From Dichetophora obliterata (taxonomy: Eukaryota > Arthropoda > Insecta > Diptera > Sciomyzidae), in the NCBI GenBank assembly GCA_963920525.1, contig OY986439.1, positions 49,231,482 to 49,295,481 of the forward strand: a DNA stretch of 64,000 nucleotides, in the 5' to 3' direction. Of this stretch, positions 33,640 through 45,929 are shown piece after piece; position 1 is the stretch's first letter, and each line of letters opens with the position of its first letter. The notes beneath the pieces were generated by a model. The model searched no databases. It saw nothing but the letters and a program-made list of their open reading frames with translations, and was not told the origin of the DNA. The position numbers were made by a program, and so were the translations under genes.

Positions 33640-35370
33640 AAGGTTTCTGTAAAATAAAGTTTTTTTATGAATTTTAAAAACATTTTTAATACAATGTTTA
33701 GCGAAGTCTCAAAAACAAAAAACTACTTTTGATTCATACAGACACATGAGGTTCATTAAATTAAATGGTGGTACAAAATAAACTTGAGCTAAGATCCCAC
33801 AGGGCTTTTGGCAGTCTGTAAACCTTTTTTCATTTCTAGTTAGAATAGTTTGGGCATTTTTTGATAATCCAGAAAATGTCGCATTATGTTTTGAAAAGAT
33901 GTAATAAACGCTTTCAGAGCATTATATGTATATCTATTAATGATTCTTAGTTTGAAGGATATTGACTCCTTCGTTTAATTTATTAAAAGAAATGTATGTT
34001 TATTTTGTTGAACAAGAAATTTCACATAACATTTGTGAAGGTTTTAAAATATAATTTCACTTAGTTAAGATGTTAAAAAGTTTATTGTGTGAAATAAGCT
34101 ACTTTTTATACTAACATAGCTACTATCAAATGATTAAAAAATAAATAAATTAAAAGGAATAGCTCTAGTACTTACTTTAGAAAAACACTACGCATTTCGG
34201 CTGCGGCTCCAAAAATAGCATCAATGCATTAAAAAAGTACTATAATCGTAAAGGCTTCTTTAAAATAAAATCAATATAAAATTCTTAAGTTCAACATCAA
34301 CTATTTTTTTTTTTTGATTTGAATATTCTACTTCAACTGTAGTTGTGCTTTAGTCTTAGTTGTCTAATACATTTTTTTTTTTAAGAAAAATTATCTAATT
34401 TGATAAATTGTAGTATACAAAGTAATTTTTATGCATTTTACTTTGCCAATTGTTGCCATTTGCACTTTTAAGTATTGCCAAGTTTTTCGTCAAACTTAAG
34501 TGCACAAACACAAAATTGTCACTTGGTACTTAAATAAACTCCAAAAACGTGTTCGGGTTGCATCAGCTAAGCCTTTCCAATCCACTTTCCATTATAGTGT
34601 CGTATGTACGAGTACCCTGAATGCAGTCGCTTGCGTATTTCTGAAAATGTGTTCATTTGTTTGTTTTTAGTTAACTTTTAGTATAGTTCGTTAAATTTAA
34701 CTGTTTGTACAGTTTTTACAGTTTCCATAGCCTCTGAGAGTAATGAAAAAGCACTAATTCTAGAAGCACTAAACAGCTATTTGCAACAATGTTTAAATTG
34801 TTGCAGCAACTGAAGGAGAAAACATGGAGTTGGATGGTAAATATGTTGATAACATTGTATAAGATATAATGTATGTGAATGAATGTGTGTGTTTTTGTGT
34901 ATGCGGGAGTGTGTGTTTTTATACAGCTTTGTTTTAAAGGCTATTATCAAATTATAAACACTTTAATGCGAACAAAATGGCAATAAGTTAAGCTCTATAG
35001 AAACTACTTGTGAATAATAGGAGTTTAGAGGATTAATGTAAAATCCTTATAAGAAATCTGGCAGTTAAATGCTTACTTTTTAACATATAAATATAATTAT
35101 AAATCGTGCACAGAGATAAAACTTTTTTGTGACAAAGGCGAAACTTTATAAAATTAACAAAGGCGCGTACTTAATAACAAAGACGATATTCTTTTCAATG
35201 AAGAGTAAAATAAAAGAATATATTTTAGTATTAAAATTTGTTCATGTTTGTATTTATGACCTGATAAAACTCCAAAAAACCTAATTTTACTGAATTTAGA
35301 GAAAAAAATATACGAAAATCATGAAAAATAACAAGCAACTAAAAACGAAGTTCAATTAAATTATGTTGGT
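33640..35370. other. A+T-rich DNA without recognised features
   Basis: Homopolymer and TG runs (34880-34920) only. No frame or repeat was recognised. Confidence 0.4.
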
Positions 35371-35371
35371 A

Positions 35372-35523
35372 AAGACAAAGGGCCTTAGTAATAAACCTTT
35401 TAACATCGACTCTAAATTAAGTGTGAGCTGTACTGACATTATTTCTATAGAATTTGTTGTCAAAAAGCTTACACTAAATTTAGAGCCGACTTTAAAATGT
35501 TTATTACTAAGGCCCAAAGTCTT
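35372..35523. mobile_element. MITE with ~58-bp inverted arms (GGGCCTTAGTAATAAAC)
   Basis: AAGACAAAGGGCCTTAGTAA on the left is matched by the complement of the right side, AAGACTTTGGGCCTTAGTAA. Pairing continues through TAAAC..TTTTAA..TCGRCTCTAAATT..GTG.AGCT to an inner loop of about 35 bp. No coding content. Confidence 0.8.
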
Positions 35524-35555
35524 TATTAAAGCAAAGAAAAGCCCTTGAATTTACA

Positions 35556-36174
35556 GACTTTTTTCAGTCGCTCGCTGAAAAAGAATTAAATCATTCTGGC
35601 AAAGACTTTATCATTGCGGTTACTTATTGTTTCCTTGATTTATCGACAAAGAACTTTTGGTTATTTTTTTTGAGGACACACCAGTTGCTTCTTTGGAAAT
35701 TAATTCCTTATTACAAAGATACTGTCTTTATTACTAAGATATTTTGTTATCAGTTGTTTAAAGACACGTTTTATTTGATTTTACGGATTTCATTTCTCTA
35801 GATTAAGACAAAACTCACTTAAAGCAGTACAGCTAGAGACATAAAATACTTTAAATAAAATCTAAAGACTTTTTTCAGTCGCTTGCTAAAAAAGAATTAA
35901 ATCATTCTGGCAAAGACTTTATCATTGCGGTTACTTATTGTTTCCTTGATTTATCGACAAAGAACTCTTGGTTATTTTTTTTGAGGACACACCAGTTGCT
36001 TCTTTGGAAATTAATTCCTTATTACAAAGATACTGTCTTTATTACTAAGATATTTTGTTAAAAGTTGTTTAAAGACACGTTTTATTTGATTTAACGGATT
36101 TCATTTCTCTAGATTAAGACAAAACTCACTTAAAGCATTACAGCTAGAGACATAAAATGCTTTAAATAAAATCT
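35556..36174. repeat. Recent tandem duplication, 311-bp unit
   Basis: Copy 1 (35556-35866) and copy 2 (35867-36174) both open with GACTTTTTTCAGTCGC and run through ATCATTGCGGTTACTTATTG and GAGGACACACCAGTTGC to TAAATAAAATCT, with only about ten differences. Copy 1 abuts the MITE at 35372-35523 and the word AAGTCTTTATTA recurs at that junction. Confidence 0.95.
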
Positions 36175-36713
36175 GCTGTTCAGCATGCACATAAGTTGTT
36201 ATGTCATTTGTCTTTAGCTTTTATTTATTTCTTTATAGATTTCATTGTTAGACAAGTAATTTTCTTACTATGCAATGTTTTTTGTTTGACTAAGTAATAT
36301 TTTTGTTGTTGTTTTCGTTTTTAATAACAATATCTCCTGAAGAATTTGAAAAATGATGAGCAAAAAGTCGGGAAACTGATGAATTTAAACTTTGCATTTA
36401 ATTGCTTTCAAAACTATTGATCATAAAGCCTATTCAATATACTAAAAAGATTGTAACTTTATCAAACTGATCTAGAAAAAACAATAAACTCTTTGTTTAA
36501 ATTCAACAGAAAATTTGTATGACTTTTTTTCTACTAAAACTTAGAGAATTGTACTGTGCAACGGCATTTAAATTATTCAAAAATCCTCCTTAAACTGGGA
36601 AATATTAAGGTTTTGCTTTAATTTATTATTTTGATATATTGTGTTTAGTTTTTTGTGAAGATTTGGTAATCAAAAAAAGTCAACTATGTCAAAGTACCTT
36701 CATAGGAATTACT
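36175..36713. other. A+T-rich DNA without recognised features
   Basis: Nothing was recognised here. Confidence 0.4.
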
Positions 36714-36715
36714 TA

Positions 36716-37906
36716 GGCAGTCAGTGACTTTTTGAAATTTCCACGTAGTTACTTTTAATGTAACCCTGGTTGTGTCAATTAACATCTGTTAATAGACTTC
36801 TGTCCAGTTTTGGATCTGTCCAGCAAGCTGCGTCATTAGTTTTGTGTTTGACAGCAATTGAAAACATTGAAAGCACCTCTTGAATTTTAACGAAAATTTC
36901 GTGTACTCATTAAGCATAATTTTTTGCATTTAAAAACCATCACCGAAACCAAGGAAAGGCTTGATAACTACTATGCGAACTCTACACCATCAATTTCAAT
37001 GGTCAAGAAGTGGTTTACTGAATTTCGTTGAGTTCGTACCAGCACCAGTGGCGCTGAACGATCAGGTTGCCCAAAAGAGGTAGTCACGCCAGAAATAGTC
37101 GATAAAATCCATGGAATGATATTGGAAAACCGGAGAATAAAAGTGCATGAGGTGGATGAGACAGCAGGCCTTTCAATTGAGCGCGTACTTTAAATTTTAC
37201 TTGAATTTTTGGTCATGAAAAAGCTATCTGCGAGATAGATGCCGCGATTGCCCATACTTGACCATTAGAGCAGCCCGAAGATCACTTTAACGGATGTTTC
37301 GGCGATGTTCCACCGCAATCCGAAGAAGTTTTTGCGCCATTTAGTAACCATAGATGAATCGTGGATTCACCATGGAAACACCAAAGACCAAGAAACAGTC
37401 AAAGCAGTAGACTTCTCCTGTTAAACATGCACCAAAAGTCCAAGGTGGGTCTGTGGGCCAACAATATTATATGGCCAGTTTTTTTTTTTAATACCTGCGG
37501 AGTCATTCACATCGATTACCTTGAAAAGGGTTAAACAATCACCGACGAATATTATATACAGAACTGTTGGACAGCTTTGACATTGATGTAAAACAAAAAC
37601 GAACGCATTTGACAATTAAAAAAATGCTCTTCCACCATGACACGTCTGTCGTCGCCATTGCAAAAATTCATAAATTAACCTACTCTACAGATTTAGCCTG
37701 CTGTTTAGCCTGCTACAACTATTTTCTATCATCACTGAAACAAACGCCTTATTTGAGGATCTGAATAGAACCTTTTATTTGGAAAGAATAAAAAAAAATT
37801 GTAACAATACTGGACTTAATGTAGCGATCTAAAAAGAGACAATGTTGAGCATTAAAATGCATTTTTGCCGAAAAAAAAACCTTTATTAAAAAATTCACTG
37901 ACTGAT
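36716..37906 (+). mobile_element. Mariner element, decayed
   Basis: The left end ...GCAGTCAGTGACTTTTTGAA and the complement of the right end ATCAGTCAGTGAATTTTTTA form an imperfect inverted repeat. TA lies at 36714-36715 and 37907-37908. The interior encodes a mariner transposase relic on the plus strand. Confidence 0.75.
36885..37770 (+). pseudogene. Mariner transposase relic (DD34D-type text)
   Basis: In order: FRVLIKHNFLHLKTITETKE, YYANSTPSISMVKKWFTEFR, a TGA, TSGAERSGCPKEVVTPEIVD (N-terminal helix-turn-helix domain), RLLTIEQ, VTIDESWIHHG (first Asp), KSKVGLWANNI, HIDYLEKG, MLFHHDTS (second Asp), and YSTDLACC..CYNYFLS, where the family has YSPDLAPCDY. The third catalytic Asp is thus Asn and the spacing is altered. 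Many stops and frameshifts are present, so this is one of the oldest mariner copies in the window. The wording suggests the irritans/mellifera side of the superfamily rather than the mauritiana type at 52681. Confidence 0.75.
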
Positions 37907-37908
37907 TA

Positions 37909-38741
37909 AATTGCTCTCGTATTTCTTACCTTACTACGAAAAATATCTTTTATCTATTTCTAATGATATAATTTAGACTTTAAAACAAAAGTTATGATGC
38001 ACCATAGAATGTTAGTACTAGATCTCTTCAGACTAAATAGACATTTTCTTAGAGCTTATTCATATCTGCACTTTTCAACTAATAAAATTTACTTCATGCT
38101 AAACACTCACATGTAAATTTTTATTTGTATGCTGCTCACTGTCATTGAGAAATTTTAATATTCTTATATTACATACCTTAACAAGATGTCCTTAAGTGGA
38201 AATACATTTAATATTTTTTTATCGCTTATCAATAATACTCAAACAACACATTAAAATGAACACATTTCCAAGTGTCCTTCGATTAAGGCAAAAAAAAAAA
38301 AAAAAAAGGAAAGAGAGGAGCAGACTCTGGATGACGGTGATGGTCGTTGTCGAAGTGATTATCGTTAAGGGCAATCATTTTAACTTAAGTGCTGCCATAG
38401 TTGAATGTATTGCTGTCTCATTCTGTGCTTTTATTAATTTCATATCAATATTAATGTTTATATACATACGTTTGTATATAGAAAAATGTGAAAATATATT
38501 TATTTTATAAACAAACAGCATGGTATAGCATGGTATAAATTTATTTTGCTTGTAAATTTTTAAAAAGTATAAATAAGTATATCAATCCACCGTCCACCTT
38601 TGCCACTCCTGTTATAAATTTGTTATTAGGATGTGTCCCGAATACATTCGTCGGGGTCAGCGTAGTGCTTTAAGTGTTGTGCGGTCGTCAGTGAGTGAGC
38701 GATGGAGTGTGAATGTGTGTTTGTGTGTGTGTGACTATGTA
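37909..38741. other. DNA with A-run and TG microsatellite
   Basis: There is an A16-18 run at about 38290-38307 and GTGTGTTTGTGTGTGTGTGA at 38715-38734. The 38600-38720 part is less A+T-rich (CGTCGGGGTCAGCGTAGTGC) but has no recognisable product. Confidence 0.4.
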
Positions 38742-39167
38742 TACCCAGTAGGCAATGGCAGCGCTGCTAACAGGCCTTCGTATGAATTTTGTAGTACTGC
38801 CGCGCTCATATATAATTGCACTTTCTTTTTTGTATGAAATGGGAAATTTTTTCAGGCCTACCGCTTTCGCTGCTCTAAAGAAAGCCATCTGCAAGCCCTC
38901 TTTTAAGGATGCATGTTAACTCTTTGTACTCAAAAAGTACCATGGGACAAAATTTGAACCACTGAAAAATAAACCTTTGTGGTATGTTGGGACAAGATTC
39001 AACCAACTCAGGTTTAATGTTTATAATAATATTTAATAAAAATAAATAATAAGAAAAAAAAATTTTTTTTTAGATTTTTTCTTGTACCTCAAGAATATTT
39101 TTTTATGATTAAGTTTCTGTACTTAAAAGAGTTAAAAGACTTTCTTAAAAAATAAAAGAAATCATTT

Positions 39168-39232
39168 CCTGATTTGAACGCAAGTCCTCTCGTGCGCTGT
39201 TCCGACCTCTTATCCACTCGTCTTTAGCATTT
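39168..39232 (-). pseudogene. tRNA-like sequence, minus strand
   Basis: Read on the minus strand it gives GAGTGGATAAGAGGTCGG (A-box-like) and then TGCGTTCAAATCAGG (B-box-like) about 30 bases on. The spacing and wording fit a Pol III promoter of a tRNA-derived SINE. Stems are incomplete, so a functional tRNA is unlikely. Confidence 0.4.
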
Positions 39233-39264
39233 GTTAACAAAGCTTAGCTTACTTTGCAAAAGAT

Positions 39265-39437
39265 CATTCAGAAACCTGGGTTCGAAACCCAGCTTGAACA
39301 CAAAAAAAAAAATTAATATAGTTTTTTTTTAAATTTATATTTTAAACAATTTTTTTTGTTCATTTAAAATTTTTTTAAAACTTTTTTAAAATTTTTTTTA
39401 TACAAAAATATAAGAAAAGACTAAGAATTTTTCATAT
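39265..39437 (+). repeat. tRNA-like/T-rich repeat, copy A
   Basis: It contains CTGGGTTCGAAACCCAG, a perfect tRNA T-arm (5-bp stem, 7-base loop), then an A-run, then TTTGTTCATTTAAAATTTTT and ATAAGAAAAGACT. Copy B at 40400-40569 has the same order. It may be a SINE. Confidence 0.6.
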
Positions 39438-39447
39438 AATATGAATA

Positions 39448-40369
39448 CAGCGTGAATCAAAATAACTGTTGCACTTGTTTTATGTCTTAAATTAAAAGCA
39501 CTGTGTAAACTTTTTTTTATCAAATATTTTTATTTTTTTATTTTAAACATTCTTTATAACTCTTCATCATTAAATTCGAATCTTTCACCATTAATGTTTT
39601 TTTTTAAATTTAAAACAATTTGTGAAAGACGAGCACGCGGCTCACATCTGGTTTTCAGGTATATCATCTGATATTTTCATTGATCATCGCTTAAGTTTAT
39701 CTACCGTTACGTGCTTATGTTCGTTTACCCCAAATAGAAAAGTTTAGGGGTTTTGGTCAGGGGATGACGGAGGGCATGCCTACATCAGAAATAAAACATG
39801 GCAAATTTGCTCTGCACCACCTTTGAACGATTTTTGCCTTTTGTGCTGGAAAAGAATCTTGCTGAAAATAAAAGTGACCCTCTCTGTAAATTTGCTTGGC
39901 ATATCGCATAATATAGTTCTTTAAAAGATATTCTAAATAATTTTCCAAATTATTTTAACGCCTTTTTCGATAAGAAGAAGAGGCAATTTGCATTTTTTGG
40001 AGAAAGCGCCGCAAACCATGATTGACGAAACATTTTGAAATCTTTCAATGGTTTTTTCTTTCTTTAGAAATTTCTGCCATGCAAGCTGCGTACACTCTAT
40101 CATTTTGCGAGTTGTGGCTTGCTTGCAAAAACAAGAGTTTTTCGTCGAAAAATGTGATACTGCAACCTGCGTGCCGTTGAGGGATCTGTGCGCTTATTTC
40201 CTTTCGCAGTGTTATTATTATTTTTATTGACAAATCTTTTGAAGCGGTTCATGCAATAAGTGTACAATTAATGCCAGAGTCGTAAAAAAACAACATATGT
40301 TTTCCAGTGTTGCTTCTTTTTGTGTAATTGGTATTAATATAGGTGCGACAGTTACTTTGATTTACGCTG
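39448..40369 (-). mobile_element. Tc1/mariner-like element (DD37-41D type), decayed
   Basis: The left end CAGCGTGAATCAAAATAACT and the complement of the right end CAGCGTAAATCAAAGTAACT form a ~28-bp inverted repeat, flanked by TA at 39446-39447 and 40370-40371. It has inserted between tRNA-like repeat copies A and B and carries a minus-strand transposase relic. Confidence 0.85.
39640..40200 (-). pseudogene. Tc1/mariner-like transposase relic
   Basis: The minus strand gives SITFFDEKLLFLQASHNSQN (first Asp in the FFDEK box), NDRVYAA, then ENYLEYLLKNYIMRYA, GHFYFQQDSFPAQKAKIVQR (second Asp) and, after frame erosion, KPLNFSIWG where the family has a third Asp box about 37-41 residues on. N-terminal DNA-binding text was not recognised. 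The combination FDEK / NSQNDR / QQD.AP.HKAK fits DD37D-DD41D relatives (maT-like). Stops and frameshifts make it inactive. Confidence 0.7.
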
Positions 40370-40399
40370 TATAATTGCTTTTATATTAGATGGTATATA

Positions 40400-40569
40400 A
40401 AATGTTAGAATTCGTTGACGTGGGTTCGAAACTCAGCTCGGACAAAAAAAAAATTTGATTGTTTTTTTTATGTTTCGATTTTTTTTACAAATTTTTCTGT
40501 TCATTTAAAATTTTTCTAAATTTTTTTTAAAAATTTCTTCTATCATATGTTATGAAAAGACTTCGAACG
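40400..40569 (+). repeat. tRNA-like/T-rich repeat, copy B
   Basis: GTGGGTTCGAAACTCAGCT, an A-run, TGTTCATTTAAAATTTTTCT and TATGAAAAGACTT follow the order of copy A at 39265-39437. The T-arm stem carries one mismatch here. Confidence 0.6.
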
Positions 40570-40817
40570 TTCAAAAGGAACGCCTTACAGAAGCACTCAT
40601 CAATACAGCGATCATGGAAGGTATATTGATGCCAATAATAGCACTACTAGCATGCCTTCTTTTGCGTTGCCCTACCCACCCGGCTCAAAGTCAGATTTTG
40701 ATATCGAAAATTGTACATTTCTCGAAGAATTGGCGAATAAAAATATCTTAGTCGAACTCGCAAGATATTCGAAAACGATTCGTTTGGCGTTCTTATAGCT
40801 CAATTGCCCACTGGGTA

Positions 40818-43484
40818 TTAGCCGTAACATATAGACAAGCATACACACATATTCTCCAAGTGGATGACATTTTGTATGAGCTCAAACACTCCTTCAAGCA
40901 CATAAATACATACACATGATGGACAACCCAGTTAACCAAAAGTAACTGATTTATATAATTTTATCAAATTTGTTGAATAAAATATTATATATAACTTATA
41001 TTATTTTATAATTAAAAAAAATAATTAAAGCGCCGCTCTTCATTTATATATATTTCACTTTTCACCTTGCTCGAGGCTCATAATTTTTGTTGTTGTTTCG
41101 CTATGATAGCTGAGGACGAAGAGAAAGAAAAGAATAGAGAGCAACATGAAGTTTATTGAAACTTTCGCAACACAAACGCGTCAAAAGACAATGATTATGC
41201 AATGCGTGGCAGCTGGGATGATTTCCTAAACAACTTAACAATTTAATTAAGTATACTTATTATTAAAATTACCTAAAAAAATAACACTCTTAAATTAAAC
41301 TTCAGCAAAATATGATAATTTTAAACTTTTTTGTAAAAATCGGACCAGTATTTTTGTAATAAAGTGGTAACATTCAATTTACAATTCAATTTTATATAAC
41401 AGTATAGAGATAGATAAAAAAATATATTTTCTTCAAATTATATTTGAGCTTAGTACCAAATAAGTTCATGAATCAGCACGTTGCATCAACAACACGTTAT
41501 TTGCAGTACAAACCACCAAGCAGACTACCTTAAAAAACTTAATAATTTCAGTTGGTATGAATATTTAGATCTACATTTTAAACCATGTAGGTATATAAAA
41601 GTAATGCAAAATGAAATAAAAGTAAAATGATTTACTTGCATCAAGCATATTCTTCAGAAAATAATTTATTTTTAATAAGCAAAATCTTCTTGTTTTAAAA
41701 TTATTATCCACTTGGGCTTAGCACGATATATATTTTTCGTTTAAGAAACAGAACTGAGTAGAATCAAGAAAAAATATGCAGGAGCTTAGTAGTACTTTCT
41801 TAATATCACTCGTTTTATATATTTGGGCAATTCACAGTTCATTGTAATGTTTTAATATATTAATATTTTAATGTACTAATTTTTTACAACTGTGAGCACA
41901 ACTTAAGTGAAAAGTATTGCTTTGAAGTTTCAAAACAGCGCTGGAATCTTAAATATGCAGTTCAGATGTTTTGGATTCTATTAAAAGTTATATAACTCAA
42001 TTTAATATTCTGTTTTATTGAAAACTTCATCAAAATTATTTACCTGACAACTCTGTTTTTATTCACGTAAAACAGCTGTTCACAAAATAACACTTTAACA
42101 CTCTACAAAAGCATGCCTTAGGGCATGTACAAAACTGGCAACTTTTAACACACCGGTTTAATTTGTGCTTACATGCAAAACAAAAACAAAAGATTAACAG
42201 GCAAAATAGCACATTTCAGAATTAGCACATTAAACCTTAATTAGTATGAACTGTGAATTGCCGAATTATCAATACTGCCATTCAGAGTAGTTTTGAATAA
42301 CATTAACTTTTAATTTTCTTAATAATGGCAAAATAAAGATTATGTAAATTCTTGCATGATTCAGGTATAGAATGCCTGATTTTTTTAATGCAGTGCGGCA
42401 AGAAAACACAGAAAAAGTATATTTTAGTTTATTTGTACAATTTCATTGATAAAATTTAAGCAATTCACATCAAGAACTCTGTTTACATTCAAATTCTTTT
42501 ATTGTCAAATTTTATGGTAAGCACGACCTAAAATGAGCGACACACATAACCGATGTACTAAATAGCAATGCATAAGTTGTTGTAGTCATTCAAAGCACGA
42601 GTTTCTTTGATGCTTCGATGTGCACGAGGTCAATTAAAAGCCATTTGTACTCAATGACAAATGAACTTATATAGTTTGCATATGGTTTTCCACAATATTT
42701 ATATAAGACAAACGACTATGTCACTAAGTCACGAATTTTTATTTTATTTTTATTATATTTCCGACAAGGGACTTTGTCACTAAAAGCAATTGTTGTTAAT
42801 CTAATTCTTGTCTTAAATGGAATGAAGAAATCTCAATTCTATTTTTGATACGTGACTGTGTCCATGTAAATTTTCATAAAACTCACACTTTTCTCGGTTC
42901 AGTGGGATGTATTGTTGACGTTGTGTCCTTTTAATATACATACATATTTGTAAAATTTTTTGTGCTACTCGATGAGTTTAAGTTAATTTTTTTATTTTTG
43001 TACTTTTGTTGTTGTCACTGCTGCTATTTTTGTTGTTGTTTTTGCCATCATGAGTGTCTTGTTGTTTTGTATTGCCAGCGACTTGGGTTCACATAACCCA
43101 AGCTTTTGTAAGAAAATATTCTTCAATGTTTGCCTTTGGTAGCGTGTTGTTGCTTTTGCTACCAAACTCTACCCATTTCTACCCATCTCTAACAACTTTA
43201 ACTTAAATAAATCTGGCAAAAACGTTGAATTTGATATGACGTCAGCAAAACATTAGATTTTTAGCTCTTATTTCTTTGTCGTTTGCAGCATCCGGATATT
43301 TGTTAAGGATTGTGTTTGCGCGTTTAATTGTATGTGAGTATACATATACAGCAGGCTAAAGTCTATATTCCTTTGTTGTTGTTGTTGCTTTTTAGCTTTT
43401 CACTTAAATATTATTAAGAAATTCTTCTCAGACTCAAGCCAAATCATAATTTTTGCATGATTTTTCAAAAATTGTTGCTTTGAG
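40818..43484. other. A+T-rich DNA without recognised genes
   Basis: Contains (TTG)n patches at 43005-43060 and 43370-43390. No coding block, inverted repeat or mobile element was recognised across this 2.7 kb. Confidence 0.4.
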
Positions 43485-43489
43485 CGCCG

Positions 43490-44927
43490 CACAGTGGGAT
43501 TTTGGCGGAAAAAATCAATTTTCCGACCACTCTATTTTTATATTGTGGTCATGCAGACATAAAAAAAAAATGTTTTATTATGAAGAATCCATTAATGCTT
43601 CTCAGAATTAATCTTTTTTTATTAGAAAAAGTAATCAAAGTCATAGGCGAATATAAGCAAAAAAATGATTTAAATTTGCATGCAATTCAGCAGTGTATTT
43701 GAGTAAAGAAAAATTTTTTACTACACAGTAAAAAGTATGAACCTAAATTTTATACTATTTGGTATACATATAAATCCAAACTAAAAATGTTTTAAATGTT
43801 ATGCCATCAAATCTTATAAATTTTTCCAGACCATTTTTCTCGTCAGACCAATCGAAACCACTATATTTTTAAATTTCCCGATATCGGCGAATTTTTTACT
43901 TTTGAATAAGAATATATTTTGATTAACACATGATATCCATATAAAATTTTTAAATTATATTTGTTTTATTATTTTTCTAATATTAAGTGGTATAAAATTT
44001 ATAAAATATTTGGAATAAAAAAAGTTTATACCAGACAAATGTTATAAAAAAGGTAAAATTTATTTAAAAAAGTAAAATAAATTTTATAAAAGTAAGCCTT
44101 ATTGTCATTATTTTAACGAAAAATGTTTGCAGGTTACATAAATATTTCAAAAGTTATCAGATAATCAAAATTAGTCCATAATTTTTTTTTTCTATTTTCT
44201 ATGGAATATACAAACTAAGCTCGGTCTTCCTCGGTCGTCTCAGTATGAAATTATGAAATCTGGGAATTTTTTATTTAAATGTATTTAAAAAAAATTGGTA
44301 CATGTTTGCAGCCGCCGAACAAAGTTTTTAAAAATTCGGACATAGGTCACAAGAATTTCAATACAAAAAAGCAATGGTATATGCAATGTTAAATTTTAGG
44401 ATCTTAAGGAGATAGTGGGAGTGGCTTTTTTAAATGTATACATATATTTCAGATTCTTGATTGAGTTGTTTTAATAAAACTTTAATACGAAAAAAATTAT
44501 TGCATTTGAAATTTTTGTGCTATATGAGAGGTAGGCGTGGTTTTAGGCGGATTTGCAAAATTTTTCGTAAGTAATCTTATATAGTCCATTTCAACTTATA
44601 TACAAAATTTTATTGATATCCGACTTCTCCTTCTCAATGCTATACAAATATTGTATAAAACGTATGAAAGGAGGGCGTGGCAAAACATTTGTTAAATCTA
44701 CATATTTATTTAAGAATCTTGAGAGAGTTGTTTTGATATAACTTCAATACGAAAAAAATATAGCGTTTTAAAATTTTGTGTTATATGGGAGGTTGACGTG
44801 GTTGTGGGCAGATTAAAATTTGTTTATTATATTTTAATATAGATAATCTCAACTTATATACCAAATTTCATCGATCTACGTCAACTGCTTATATTTATTC
44901 CCAAACTTTATATGGGACACCACTGTG
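43490..44927. mobile_element. Transib-type non-autonomous element with CACAGTG ends and CGCCG duplication
   Basis: The plus strand starts CACAGTGG at 43490 and ends CCACTGTG at 44927. The flanks are CGCCG (43485-43489) and CGCCG (44928-44932), a perfect 5-bp duplication of the CGNCG form that Transib elements favour. CACAGTG is also the exact heptamer of V(D)J recombination signals. Beyond the first 8-9 bases the ends differ. The interior has no transposase and is filled on the right by a two-unit ~256-bp repeat. Confidence 0.7.
44421..44927. repeat. Two-unit ~256-bp repeat inside the Transib-type element
   Basis: Unit 1 (44421-44676) and unit 2 (44677-44927) share GTGGC, CTTGA..GAGTTGTTTT, CTTYAATACGAAAAAAAT, TTTTTGTGYTATATG.GAGGT, GACGTGGTT-like words and TCAACTTATATAC. 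A fragment of the same repeat is found at 57705-57830. Confidence 0.75.
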
Positions 44928-44932
44928 CGCCG

Positions 44933-45469
44933 CAATAGAAGTGCCAATAAAAGAAGGATTCGTCAGAGACCAATAAAATTTGGCACAAAAGTTTAAATTA
45001 ACTTTATGAGATTGTATACAAAAAAATTTATAAATTCGTCCATAGCCAAGCCTACTTATTATATAAGACAAAAATTAAAAAAGCTATATATTATTTGTCA
45101 GTGAACCTATATAAAAACCACTCTCTCAAAACTTTTAAATATATGTGCAGAATAAAAAGAATTTAATTTATGCTACGTCCACCTCCCATAAGAAATTTTT
45201 CCGTGCACGTAATTTTTAAAGTTTTGACTTTCATGGGGCATATCATTTAAACAGCTAAATTAAGTATTTTATTTTATTCAAAGATATTATTTGTTTAGTT
45301 TTTTAAAGAAAAATAAAAAAATATATTTTTATCATTTCGTTTTTATAAAAAAAAAGTAGAGTGACCCTCATGCATTTTGCAGCAAATGATTTCGGATTAA
45401 ATGAATGATACAAGCAACATTTTACAAATTTAAGAGCATACTTTTAAACAGTGTGACAAAACTTGCACA
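44933..45469. other. Spacer between the two Transib-type elements
   Basis: A+T-rich. Around 45110-45200 it carries inverted-sense fragments of the 256-bp repeat (CCACTCTCTCAAAACTTTTA, TACGTCCACCTCCCATA). No coding potential. Confidence 0.45.
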
Positions 45470-45929
45470 CGTCGCACGGTGGGGCGAGCCCATACAAAGG
45501 GTTGGACATCGCATATTGCTTTAAATAATTGATTGTAACTCTGGAACCATTTGATGTATTTTGGCCAAATTTTAAACATGCATTCTTAAAAAAATTTCTC
45601 ATGAAATCCTTTAACCTTTATGAGCGTAGAGGGCCTAGGAGACTCAAAAATGCATGGTAAAAAAACCATTTTTTTTTGTGTTTAGCGAAATTTCTTACCT
45701 GTATTTTATTACACAATGTGTTTTTAAACAAGAATTTATTAGCTTATTACATTTAAAAGATGTTTAGAGACAGCATAAATCTCTATTTAAAACAAATTTT
45801 ATGCAATACTAAGAGCAAACAGTGATTTTTTATACCACACATAATTATGCAATATGCTTCATTTTACACATTAATTGTAAAGGTTATGTTTTCACTTTCC
45901 TCATCAAAAAGGTATTTTGCTACAATCAG

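Larger units (their letters stand above)
38742..40817. mobile_element. Candidate composite element with TACCCAGTRGGCAA ends
   Basis: The left end TACCCAGTAGGCAATGG (38742) and the complement of the right end TACCCAGTGGGCAATTG (from 40817) match at 14 of the first 15 positions. In between lie two copies of a tRNA-like/T-rich repeat and a Tc1/mariner insert. No target duplication was found, so the outer boundary is inference from the end match. Confidence 0.4.
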
